NCBI GenBank assembly: GCA_016875155.1
Contig: VGSD01000158.1
Span: forward strand, 1-6,837
Direction: 5' to 3'
DNA: 6,837 nt
DNA from: Deltaproteobacteria bacterium
Lineage (GTDB): Bacteria; Desulfobacterota; BSN033; UBA1163
Below, one piece after another: positions 1 through 5,481 of this stretch (the stretch's first letter is position 1; each line of letters starts with the position of its first letter). The notes beneath the pieces are model-generated. The model was given only the letters and a program-made list of their open reading frames with translations. It did not search any database and was not told the DNA's origin. Made by a program: the position numbers and the translations under genes.

Positions 1-906
1 CAGGGGGAGTTCAGAGGTGGGACCATTTAGACCCTCGAGACCTTCCCCAATGGCCTCCACATATTGACCGAAAGAAGGAGTGACTTGGTTTCCAGGAAGG
101 TACTGGGAGTGAAGCGTATTGATTGAGGCAAACCCTCCACCCAGATCGATCCATTTAATCGATATTCCCATCTCGTCACGGAGACGTTTTGCAAAGAGGA
201 CCATCTTGGAAGTTGCTTCCCGATAAGCGAGAGGATCCAGCACAAAGGTGCCGATATGACAGTGAAACCCTGCTAGGATTAATTTTTTGCCGATGGCCAG
301 CCGCTTCACTGCAGACCAGGCCTGCCCATTTTCAAGATTGAATCCGAACCGGTCCCAGTTCGGAGTCGAACTGAGAGAACAATTGATTCGGATGCCTACT
401 TCCGGCCTTATCCCCAGACGGTCCGCTACCTTCTCTAACAGAGAGAGTTCATCGAAGTGATCAATATGAATGCGTGCTGTCCCCTTGAGCCCTTTTTCGA
501 GAACCGATTCGGTCTTATAGGGTCCGTTCAGAATGATCCGATTGACAGGGATCTTGAGCCGGACTGCCTTATCGAATTCGAACTCCGAGACGACCTCAGC
601 CCAAGAGCCTTCTCTGTCAAAGACTTTGCAGATGGCATCCAGGTAGTTGGTCTTGTAAGACCAGGCGAGTTGAAATTTCGGGTAACGGAGGGCGAGCAAC
701 TCTTTCAGTTCACGGCAGTGGTGGACCATTGTCCTTTCAGAGAAGACAAAGAGAGGGGAACCGTATTTCTCGACAAGATCCGAGACACGGCACCCATCAA
801 TGTGGGTCATCGGCGTGATGGCCTGGATTCTTCCGAATTTATCAGACCATCCGTTCTGATATTTCACCAGGATCGGTTTCTGATAAGGGGTTTTGGGTTT
901 GTCCAT
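1..906 (-). CDS. Fold-III PLP-dependent decarboxylase (LysA/ornithine decarboxylase family), 3' end outside window
   Basis: Start ATG at 906-904; 302 codons are open to the left edge, so the C-terminal part is missing. The protein matches the alanine-racemase-fold decarboxylase family. It has a PLP-lysine motif SYKTN with K85, an AEVVSEFE segment (residues 103-110) like the family's DVVSGGE, an HCHIG motif at 215-219 (family HxHIGS), and a phosphate-binding DLGGGF loop at 254-259. Family members remove a carboxylate from basic or dicarboxylic amino acids such as diaminopimelate, ornithine, arginine or carboxynorspermidine; the substrate here cannot be read because the C-terminal substrate-binding part is absent. 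The first roughly 35 residues are an extension ahead of the usual fold. A GGAG ribosome site (917-914) lies 7 bases upstream, and the ATP-grasp gene ends 26 bases upstream, so the two are probably one transcript. A true lysA is possible, but the PqqD and ATP-grasp neighbours argue for a specialised pathway. Confidence 0.85.
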   Translation of the reverse strand, partial: MDKPKTPYQKPILVKYQNGWSDKFGRIQAITPMTHIDGCRVSDLVEKYGSPLFVFSERTMVHHCRELKELLALRYPKFQLAWSYKTNYLDAICKVFDREGSWAEVVSEFEFDKAVRLKIPVNRIILNGPYKTESVLEKGLKGTARIHIDHFDELSLLEKVADRLGIRPEVGIRINCSLSSTPNWDRFGFNLENGQAWSAVKRLAIGKKLILAGFHCHIGTFVLDPLAYREATSKMVLFAKRLRDEMGISIKWIDLGGGFASINTLHSQYLPGNQVTPSFGQYVEAIGEGLEGLNGPTSELPL

Positions 907-932
907 TTCGAATCTCCGGGTCTGTTGAAAAT

Positions 933-1988
933 TTATCGGTATTGAATCTCTCCTTTTGAGAGGATCTCTTCAAGACGATCGATCTTTACAATCTGTTCAA
1001 GGGAAATCCGGACAAACATGGTTCCCACCTTAGGCTCCGCCATGGGGTCGGGTTCGATTCCCATGGCCATCTGGGCAACGGCCATCGGAAAATTCTGCCC
1101 AGCGCCCACACAGAGATACGTCCAAGCAGGAAAGCGGGGATTGATCTCAATCAGAAAGTAGCGTTCCTCTTTTGTTTTCAGGACCTCCATCTCAAAGGGG
1201 CCGCGCCATTTTGTGATCTGGCAGAACGTTTCTGCCATTGATAAAAATTTCGGATCTTTTACTACCACTCCTGCCCAACCTTTTCCCTTCTCCGTCAGAG
1301 AGGTTTTCTTCATCGGGAGGCTCCCGATCATCTCACCCTTGCCATTTCCGACGGCAAGGACATCATATTCCTCCCCGATCAGAAATTCCTGGATGATGAC
1401 CGGCACCCCCCACTGAGCCGTGGTTTGGTAAAAGGCGGTCCATGCCTCCTCTGTTGTTCTGACCAGGGTGGCACCATAGAAGATTCCCTTCAGCATATAG
1501 GGGAATGGGATATCCTTTGAGACCTGACAGAGGGAATCCATGTCGGAAACGATTCGGGTTCGAGGATAATCGATATGTGCCTTCTCACAAACCTCGCCAA
1601 GATGAACTTTGGAACGAATATCATATTGCTGTTGTGTTGGCAAAAACAGGTGAATTCCCATACTCCTCAATTCGGGTTCCAAACTGATGAAACCGGATAT
1701 CTCAGAGTCGAGCGTCGGAATGACCAGAGAGAGATCGGTTTTCTTCTTGATGTACTCAAGGCGCTGGCGAAGGGGGAGTATTCCCTCAGAAGGAGGGGGA
1801 ATGAGATAGGCTGAATCAACGAGGTCGGAAGCATATAGTCCGGGATCGAGTGAATGGTAAGCGAGACCAATGGTCTTTCCCTTGAAACCAGGATGGGCAC
1901 GAAGAGATCGGATGACCGAGATGCCAGGACCTGGATTATCCGTGGCATTGAGCCCTGTCACTCCAATGACCCAGTTGAATTGATCCAT
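933..1988 (-). CDS. ATP-grasp carboxylate-amine ligase-like protein
   Basis: 351 residues from ATG at 1988-1986. The N-terminus (VIGVTGLNATDNPGPG, residues 7-22) resembles the pre-ATP-grasp nucleotide-like fold of the carbamoyl-phosphate-synthase/PylC type. The ATP-grasp core follows: K167 in YMLKGIFYG, the hinge strand QEFLIGEEYDV (200-210), acidic E266 and E268, and the metal-binding EINPRF (281-286). ATP-grasp enzymes activate a carboxylate as an acyl phosphate and join it to an amine or similar nucleophile; the partners here are unknown. An upstream in-frame TTG at 2024 would add 12 residues, but it lacks a ribosome site and sits 3 bases from the preceding stop. The ATG has a GGA 7 bases upstream and fits the family start better. 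It lies between the PqqD-like gene (39-base gap) and the PLP decarboxylase gene (26-base gap), which suggests a shared biosynthetic task. The family call is firm; the reaction is not known. Confidence 0.85.
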   Translation of the reverse strand: MDQFNWVIGVTGLNATDNPGPGISVIRSLRAHPGFKGKTIGLAYHSLDPGLYASDLVDSAYLIPPPSEGILPLRQRLEYIKKKTDLSLVIPTLDSEISGFISLEPELRSMGIHLFLPTQQQYDIRSKVHLGEVCEKAHIDYPRTRIVSDMDSLCQVSKDIPFPYMLKGIFYGATLVRTTEEAWTAFYQTTAQWGVPVIIQEFLIGEEYDVLAVGNGKGEMIGSLPMKKTSLTEKGKGWAGVVVKDPKFLSMAETFCQITKWRGPFEMEVLKTKEERYFLIEINPRFPAWTYLCVGAGQNFPMAVAQMAMGIEPDPMAEPKVGTMFVRISLEQIVKIDRLEEILSKGEIQYR

Positions 1989-2027
1989 AATTAATTCCGA
2001 TATAGAATAAAAATTGTTCTCCAAATT

Positions 2028-2297
2028 TTAAAAATGAAAACTTTTGGGCAATAACTCGGCTTCCTTCAACAGATTAATAAACTCGTAGATGTCACTTCTT
2101 ATGTCTTCTTCAGTGATTGTAAAATAGTTCCTGATCTCGGACTGAATGGTCTCAATATCTTTTCCTTCTTTTAGGAGTTGCAGGATGAGTCTTCCGGTAT
2201 CATTGGTATTGAATGTCGATCCTGAATACGGATCAAAAAGAAAGCCGGACTCACTGACAGCGATATCTTTTAAGCGGTTCATCAGAGTTGGGTCCAT
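2028..2297 (-). CDS. PqqD-like small protein (possible peptide chaperone/recognition element)
   Basis: 89 residues. Residues 18-42 (GFLFDP, then SGSTFNTNDTG, then a hydrophobic helix LILQLL) and the helical C-terminal part (EDIRSDIYEFINLLKEAELL, about 64-83) match the PqqD pattern: a beta-hairpin followed by a winged-helix-like domain. PqqD binds the PqqA precursor peptide for its radical-SAM partner, and related domains act as RiPP recognition elements; that is family knowledge. Here it is stand-alone and is the first gene of a minus-strand operon with an ATP-grasp ligase and a PLP decarboxylase, with no radical-SAM gene in view. The ATG has a good AAAAGGA ribosome site (2310-2304) six bases upstream. 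A role as leader-peptide or substrate carrier for the ATP-grasp enzyme is inference. The family match was judged by eye and could not be scored. Confidence 0.72.
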   Translation of the reverse strand: MDPTLMNRLKDIAVSESGFLFDPYSGSTFNTNDTGRLILQLLKEGKDIETIQSEIRNYFTITEEDIRSDIYEFINLLKEAELLPKSFHF

Positions 2298-2303
2298 TTT
2301 TTG

Positions 2304-2376
2304 TCCTTTTCTGGCAAGAATAGGTAAATCATATTAAAACGAGCAAATTTGATACCAAATGCATTAAATCTTTCAA
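2304..2376 (-). promoter_or_regulatory. Candidate promoter and ribosome site for the PqqD/ATP-grasp/decarboxylase operon
   Basis: Read on the minus strand, TTGAAA (2376-2371) is followed after 16 bases by TATCAA (2354-2349), which is preceded by TGG, an extended -10 pattern. Transcription would start near 2342 and leave a leader of about 45 bases ending in the AAAAGGA ribosome site. The -10 matches the consensus at only 4 of 6 positions, so this is a weak call. Confidence 0.4.
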
Positions 2377-2436
2377 CCCATTGTTTTTAATAGGGTCTTT
2401 TTATATTTAACCGTATAGAGAAATGAAAATGAGAGA

Positions 2437-2470
2437 TTTTTTGCCATTTTTGCGCCTGAAATGGAAAAAA
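2437..2470. repeat. Dyad (inverted repeat) in the divergent promoter region
   Basis: CCATTT (2444-2449) is mirrored by AAATGG (2459-2464) around a 9-base centre. The arms extend outward as six T (2437-2442) against six A (2465-2470), interrupted by one unpaired G at 2443. This gives 12 pairs in all. It lies between the left-facing and right-facing promoters, about 60-70 bases from the left-facing -35 and the right-facing -35. It could be an operator or a cruciform-prone site. No T-run follows the stem in either direction, so it is not a normal intrinsic terminator. Confidence 0.4.
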
Positions 2471-2531
2471 ATTGCATAATTGTGGGTTTTTCAAAAGATT
2501 TGATAGTCAGGGTTGGTAAAAAATAAAAGGC

Positions 2532-2581
2532 TTGAAAAAATGAACAGCCTCTCCTATGATAATCAAAAAAAAGAAGGAGGA
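2532..2581 (+). promoter_or_regulatory. Sigma-70-type promoter and ribosome site for the lipoprotein-ispE transcript
   Basis: TTGAAA (2532-2537) and TATGAT (2555-2560) are separated by exactly 17 bases, each 5 of 6 to consensus. The transcript would start around 2566 with a very short leader that contains AAGGAGGA (2574-2581) five bases before the ATG at 2587. It is the clearest promoter in the window. Confidence 0.75.
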
Positions 2582-2586
2582 GTGAG

Positions 2587-3054
2587 ATGGTAAGAAAATG
2601 GAAAAGTTTTTTCTGTGCAGGGATGGTTCTTATTCTCGTTCTCGGAATCTATGGGTGCGGCGACCTCTTCTCCTTTCGGACCATTCGGGAGAGAGAACCA
2701 GAAAAGACCCAGCCGATTGCAACATCCTACAGGTTTGAGGATGTTCCTTTGCCACCGGGGATGACTCTCAACCGGAAAGAATCGTTTGTCTATGAGACCA
2801 GAGCCATCCGGACGGGACTTCTTGTCTATGAGGGAAAAGGGGAGATGGAGAAGCTGGCCAATTTTTTCAAACAGCAAATGCCAAATCATGAGTGGCGGTT
2901 GGTGAGCAATTTTGAACTCCACAATGTGATGCTCACATTTATCAAAGAAGGTTGGAGCAGTGTCATCTATATTCAGCCCCGGGAAGATGAGACCAAAAGA
3001 ATTGAAATCCGGGTGGGTCCTATAGAGATTAAGATTCTTCCCCAGGCGAAATAA
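2587..3054 (+). CDS. Putative lipoprotein of unknown function
   Basis: 155 residues. A basic start (MVRKWK) is followed by a hydrophobic stretch (about 8-22) and the sequence LGIYGC, which reads as a lipobox with C24 as the lipidated residue; Tyr at -2 is atypical. The mature part begins with a charged linker, then a compact domain from about residue 50 (EDVPLPPGM) to the end with alternating beta strands and an amphipathic helix (EMEKLANFFKQQM, about 86-98). I do not recognise a named family with confidence. Its promoter and strong ribosome site lie directly upstream, and ispE follows after 16 bases with no terminator, so the two are probably co-transcribed. Gly at +2 of the mature protein does not suggest inner-membrane retention, so outer-membrane attachment is a reasonable guess. 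Codon use and composition look like those of the neighbours. Confidence 0.75.
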   Translation: MVRKWKSFFCAGMVLILVLGIYGCGDLFSFRTIREREPEKTQPIATSYRFEDVPLPPGMTLNRKESFVYETRAIRTGLLVYEGKGEMEKLANFFKQQMPNHEWRLVSNFELHNVMLTFIKEGWSSVIYIQPREDETKRIEIRVGPIEIKILPQAK

Positions 3055-3070
3055 ATTTAAACAGGTTTAA

Positions 3071-3934
3071 ATGACTGAAATAACCGAAGCCTTTCGTCTG
3101 GAGTCTCCCGCAAAAATTAATCTAAGGTTGGAGGTCTTAAAAAGAAGGGAGGATGGGTACCATGAAATCAGGACCATCTTCCAGAAGATCAGCCTTCACG
3201 ATACACTCTATTTCTTTTTAAAGCGAAAGAAAGAGATTCGTATTAGAACGGACCATCCCAGCCTTCCTACTGGAAGAAGGAATCTAGTCTATAAGGCAAT
3301 CAGAATCATACTGGATCAATCCGATTATGAGGGAGGAGTCGATGTCCTGATTGAAAAGCGGATTCCTCTCGGAGCCGGCCTTGGGGGAGGGAGCAGTAAT
3401 GCAGCGGCCACTCTCAAAGCGTTGAATGAACTTTTAAGTTTAAACCTGAGCAAAAAAGAGTTGATGGTAAAAGGCACTCAAATAGGAGCAGATGTTCCCT
3501 TCTTCTTATTTAAGGGGGCTGCTATTGGTTCAGGAATTGGTGAGAGATTGAGAAAAATTACACTACCTCGATTATGGTACCTCCTCATCAATCCTGATTT
3601 TGAGGTATCCACCCGTTGGAGTTATCAAAATTTCGTATTGACAAAAACGAAATATCATTTTAATCTTCATGAGTTATTAAAATCGTCAAGAGGAATTTCC
3701 GGTCTCCTTTATAACGATCTGGAGGGAGTCGTATCCGCCAGATACCCGGAGATAGCTTTGATGAAAGAGATGCTCCTGTCAGCCGGTGCGACAGGAGCCC
3801 TAATGACTGGAAGCGGGCCAACTGTATTCGGTCTCTTCTCAGGAGAAAAGAAGGCCACAGAGGGATACAAGCAATTAGAGGGGAAGGTGAGGAGAAGAGG
3901 CTGGAGGATTATCCAGGCACATAGCATCCCCTAA
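3071..3934 (+). CDS. ispE: 4-diphosphocytidyl-2-C-methyl-D-erythritol kinase
   Basis: 287 residues, a normal full length for IspE. The enzyme phosphorylates the 2-hydroxyl of CDP-methylerythritol with ATP, in the MEP route to isoprenoid precursors, in the cytosol. It is a GHMP kinase. Motif 1 is SPAKINLRLEV (12-22, with K15 at the position of the E. coli active-site lysine) followed by DGYHEI. Motif 2 is the glycine-rich ATP loop PLGAGLGGGSSNAAA (99-113). The catalytic aspartate is D141 in GADVPFF. Motif 3 is TGSGPTVF (246-253). All expected residues are present. The ribosome site is weak (AGG, 5 bases before the ATG), which fits translation following the lipoprotein gene 16 bases upstream. 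The tRNA-Gln and prs genes downstream are a familiar context for ispE in deltaproteobacteria. Confidence 0.97.
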   Translation: MTEITEAFRLESPAKINLRLEVLKRREDGYHEIRTIFQKISLHDTLYFFLKRKKEIRIRTDHPSLPTGRRNLVYKAIRIILDQSDYEGGVDVLIEKRIPLGAGLGGGSSNAAATLKALNELLSLNLSKKELMVKGTQIGADVPFFLFKGAAIGSGIGERLRKITLPRLWYLLINPDFEVSTRWSYQNFVLTKTKYHFNLHELLKSSRGISGLLYNDLEGVVSARYPEIALMKEMLLSAGATGALMTGSGPTVFGLFSGEKKATEGYKQLEGKVRRRGWRIIQAHSIP

Positions 3935-3941
3935 GATAATA

Positions 3942-4093
3942 CCGAAATCCGAAATGATTTAAACTCTAAACACTAAACTCTAAATCCTAAACGAATCTGA
4001 AACTAAGAGATTATACTGTTTTGAGTCTTGTGGTTTGAATACTTGAGTTTGTTTAGAGTTTAGTGTTTCGGGTTTTGGATTTATGGTTTAAGA
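3942..4093. repeat. Degenerate 7-bp repeats in an inverted arrangement upstream of tRNA-Gln
   Basis: The left arm has CCGAAAT twice (3942-3955), then after a short break four units of the form CTAAAyn (3966-3993). The right arm has six consecutive units beginning TTT at 4052, 4059, 4066, 4073, 4080 and 4087, ending one base before the tRNA. The arms are reverse-complementary: AAACACTAAACTCTAAA (3968-3984) matches 4052-4068 perfectly over 17 bases. The spacer between them (3985-4051) holds a TATACT that could serve as a -10 for the tRNA, though no matching -35 is seen. Heptad tandem repeats occur between genes in some bacteria, such as the cyanobacterial STRR class; whether these are related is unknown. 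Confidence 0.8.
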
Positions 4094-4094
4094 T

Positions 4095-4169
4095 TGGGGT
4101 GTCGTCAAGCGGTAAGACACAGGTCTTTGGAACCTGGACTCGGAGGTTCGAATCCTCCCACCCCAGCCA
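4095..4169 (+). tRNA. tRNA-Gln (anticodon TTG)
   Basis: All arms fold. The acceptor TGGGGTG (4095-4101) pairs with CACCCCA (4159-4165), followed by discriminator G and an encoded CCA (4167-4169). The D stem is GTC/GAC (4104-4106 with 4116-4118). The anticodon stem CAGGT/ACCTG encloses loop CTTTGGA with anticodon TTG (4127-4129), reading CAA. The T stem GGAGG/CCTCC (4142-4146 with 4154-4158) encloses TTCGAAT. The U1-A72 acceptor pair is typical of glutamine tRNAs. It sits between ispE and prs, a recurrent order in deltaproteobacteria. No clear terminator follows. Confidence 0.97.
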
Positions 4170-4304
4170 ATATATTAAAGTGAGGAGTAGGGGGATGAGA
4201 ACCTTTCCCCGACATGAGGAGGGGAATAGGGTTCGGCGACCCCGGCAGAGTCGGGGGAGGCGGAGAGAGCGAAGCGATCGAGCACATCCTCCCCCCCCCA
4301 GCCA
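4170..4304. other. GC-rich structured segment ending in a partial copy of the tRNA-Gln 3' end
   Basis: The last 18 bases of the tRNA gene (4152-4169: ATCCT, C-rich run, AGCCA) recur imperfectly at 4286-4304, with one A-to-C change and one extra C. The repeat lies 134 bases downstream, so 4170-4304 is bounded like a small insertion or duplication at the tRNA 3' end, a common attachment site. Inside are two hairpins. One is TTCCCC/GGGGAA (4205-4210 with 4221-4226), extendable to CC/GG. The other is CCCCG/CGGGG (4240-4244 with 4252-4256). In addition GGGGGAGG (4253-4260) can pair perfectly with CCTCCCCC (4288-4295), competing with the second hairpin. No coding region or integrase is visible. Confidence 0.55.
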
Positions 4305-4309
4305 GAGAT

Positions 4310-4397
4310 TGAAATGGGAAATAGAAAATAGAAAATGGGAAATAAAAAGAGCGTTCCATTCATACTTCTCATTTCTCACTTCCCATTTCCTATTTCC
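4310..4397. repeat. Second degenerate 7-bp repeat inverted array, between tRNA-Gln and prs
   Basis: The left arm (4310-4351) is built of purine-rich heptads such as GGAAATA and GAAAATG. The right arm (4364-4397) is built of their complements such as CATTTCC and TATTTCC. The best pairing places 4324-4348 against 4373-4397 with about 20 of 25 positions paired, and every mismatch is an A opposite C. The right arm ends only about ten bases before the prs ribosome site (about 4402-4410), so a folded transcript could influence prs translation. The unit differs from the CTAAAC/GTTTAG heptads upstream of the tRNA. Confidence 0.75.
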
Positions 4398-4414
4398 ATA
4401 CGGGGGAGGGACGA

Positions 4415-5389
4415 ATGGTGAGGAGAAGGGTGATCTTGGAAGAGGATAAAAATCTGGATTGGCTGAAGATCTTCACCGGAAATTCCAATATGAATCTGGC
4501 CGAGGAGGTTGCCAGGAATTTGGGCACGACCCTTGGTAAGTCCATGGTGAAAAATTTCAGTGACGGCGAGATTAATGTCGAGATTGATGAGAGCGTGCGG
4601 GGAATGGATGTCTTCGTGGTGCAATCCGTCTGCCATCCCGTCAACAATAATTTGATGGAACTTCTCATTATCATCGATGCCTTGAAGAGAGCCTCCGCGG
4701 AAAGGATTACCGCGGTATTGCCCTACTATGGATATGCCCGACAGGACCGGAAGGTTTCCCCCCGGGCACCGATTTCAGCCAAATTAATTGCGGATTTGAT
4801 CACCACAGCAGGGGCTTCAAGGGTCCTCACCGTTGACCTTCACGCCGGTCAAATCCAAGGGTTTTTTAATATTCCCGTGGATCACCTCTTTGCCGCCCCT
4901 GTGCTTCTGGAGTATCTGAGATTTTTAAAGAACGATTTAGTGATTGTTTCTCCGGATGCAGGAGGCGTGGAAAGGGCACGGGCCTATGCCAAACGGTTGA
5001 ATGCTTCGCTGGCCATTATTGATAAACGGAGAGAGGGGCCGAATGTTTCACAGGTGATGAACATCATCGGTGATGTTTCGGGAATGGCCGCCATCCTGGT
5101 GGACGATCTGGTAGATACGGGAGGGACGCTGGTTCGTGCAGCCTATGCCCTAATAGAAAAGGGAGCGAAGGGAGTCTATGCTTGTTGTACCCATCCCGTA
5201 CTATCAGGAAAGGCGGTCCAGATCATTTCAGAATCTCCCATCGAGGAAATGATTGTGACCAATACCATTCCCCTGCGAGAAGAAGCAAAAGCCTGCCCCA
5301 AAATCAAGATCCTTTCGGTCTCAGGCCTCCTCGCAGATGCCATTCGAAGGATCTATGAAGATGAGTCAGTCAGTTGTCTCTTTGTTTGA
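4415..5389 (+). CDS. prs: Ribose-phosphate pyrophosphokinase (PRPP synthetase)
   Basis: 324 residues. Makes PRPP from ribose 5-phosphate and ATP for purine, pyrimidine, histidine, tryptophan and NAD synthesis; a cytosolic hexamer in the usual class I form. The core begins at LKIFTGNSN (17-25). Further landmarks are [10 protein letters not shown] (48-57), the ATP-contacting RQDRK (109-113), [12 protein letters not shown] (140-151), the flexible catalytic-loop KRR (204-206) and the PRPP-binding loop DDLVDTGGT (230-238). All key residues are present. The ATG at 4415 has GGGAGGG four bases upstream but gives about 14 residues before the conserved core; a GTG at 4430, preceded by AGGAGAAGG, is an alternative that would give a more usual length. 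The gene starts directly after the heptad repeat array and has no clear promoter of its own. L25 follows after 92 bases. Confidence 0.96.
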   Translation: MVRRRVILEEDKNLDWLKIFTGNSNMNLAEEVARNLGTTLGKSMVKNFSDGEINVEIDESVRGMDVFVVQSVCHPVNNNLMELLIIIDALKRASAERITAVLPYYGYARQDRKVSPRAPISAKLIADLITTAGASRVLTVDLHAGQIQGFFNIPVDHLFAAPVLLEYLRFLKNDLVIVSPDAGGVERARAYAKRLNASLAIIDKRREGPNVSQVMNIIGDVSGMAAILVDDLVDTGGTLVRAAYALIEKGAKGVYACCTHPVLSGKAVQIISESPIEEMIVTNTIPLREEAKACPKIKILSVSGLLADAIRRIYEDESVSCLFV

Positions 5390-5415
5390 GGCAAATTCAA
5401 TCAAACGCGGGTGAA

Positions 5416-5445
5416 GGGTCCTCTAAATGGTAGCCTAGATGACCC
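5416..5445 (+). promoter_or_regulatory. Hairpin in the leader between prs and the L25 gene
   Basis: GGGTC (5416-5420) pairs with GACCC (5441-5445). After a single C-T mismatch, TCTA (5422-5425) pairs with TAGA (5436-5439), and GG/CC (5429-5430 with 5434-5435) can close the apical loop. That makes nine outer and middle pairs plus two inner ones. No T-run follows, so it is not a standard intrinsic terminator. It ends about 20 bases before the AAGGGAG ribosome site of the L25 gene (5467-5473). It could be an mRNA leader structure, a processing site or a Rho-related element; function is unproven. Confidence 0.45.
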
Positions 5446-5481
5446 AATCCCTCGCACGAATAAAAAAAGGGAGCAAAATCT

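Noticed and set aside
457..945. A 162-codon open frame on the plus strand
   Set aside because: It is antisense to the PLP decarboxylase gene, whose frame carries clear family motifs, and its own translation resembles no protein I know.
2373..2447. A 24-residue open frame on the minus strand (ATG at 2447-2445) upstream of the PqqD-like gene, considered as a precursor peptide
   Set aside because: It has only a weak ribosome site, overlaps the proposed promoter -35, and lacks any Gly-, Cys- or acid-rich core. An open frame this short is expected by chance in AT-rich DNA.
2462..2476. A sigma-54-like TGG...TTGCA on the plus strand
   Set aside because: The spacing between the GG and GC elements is 9 rather than the required 10 bases, and a good sigma-70 promoter lies downstream.
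3968..4068. The inverted heptad arms considered as a terminator for ispE
   Set aside because: The loop would be 67 bases and the stem is AT-rich, unlike an intrinsic terminator. It is better described as repeat arrays.
4309..4338. A TTGAAA at 4309-4314 considered as a -35 for a prs promoter
   Set aside because: No acceptable -10 lies 16-18 bases downstream; the purine-rich heptads give only poor matches at the wrong spacing.
4053..4449. Open frames on both strands crossing the tRNA-Gln region, about 65-128 codons
   Set aside because: They run through the tRNA, the heptad arrays and the GC-rich segment. The translated text is tRNA sequence and low-complexity repeat, a known source of false gene calls.
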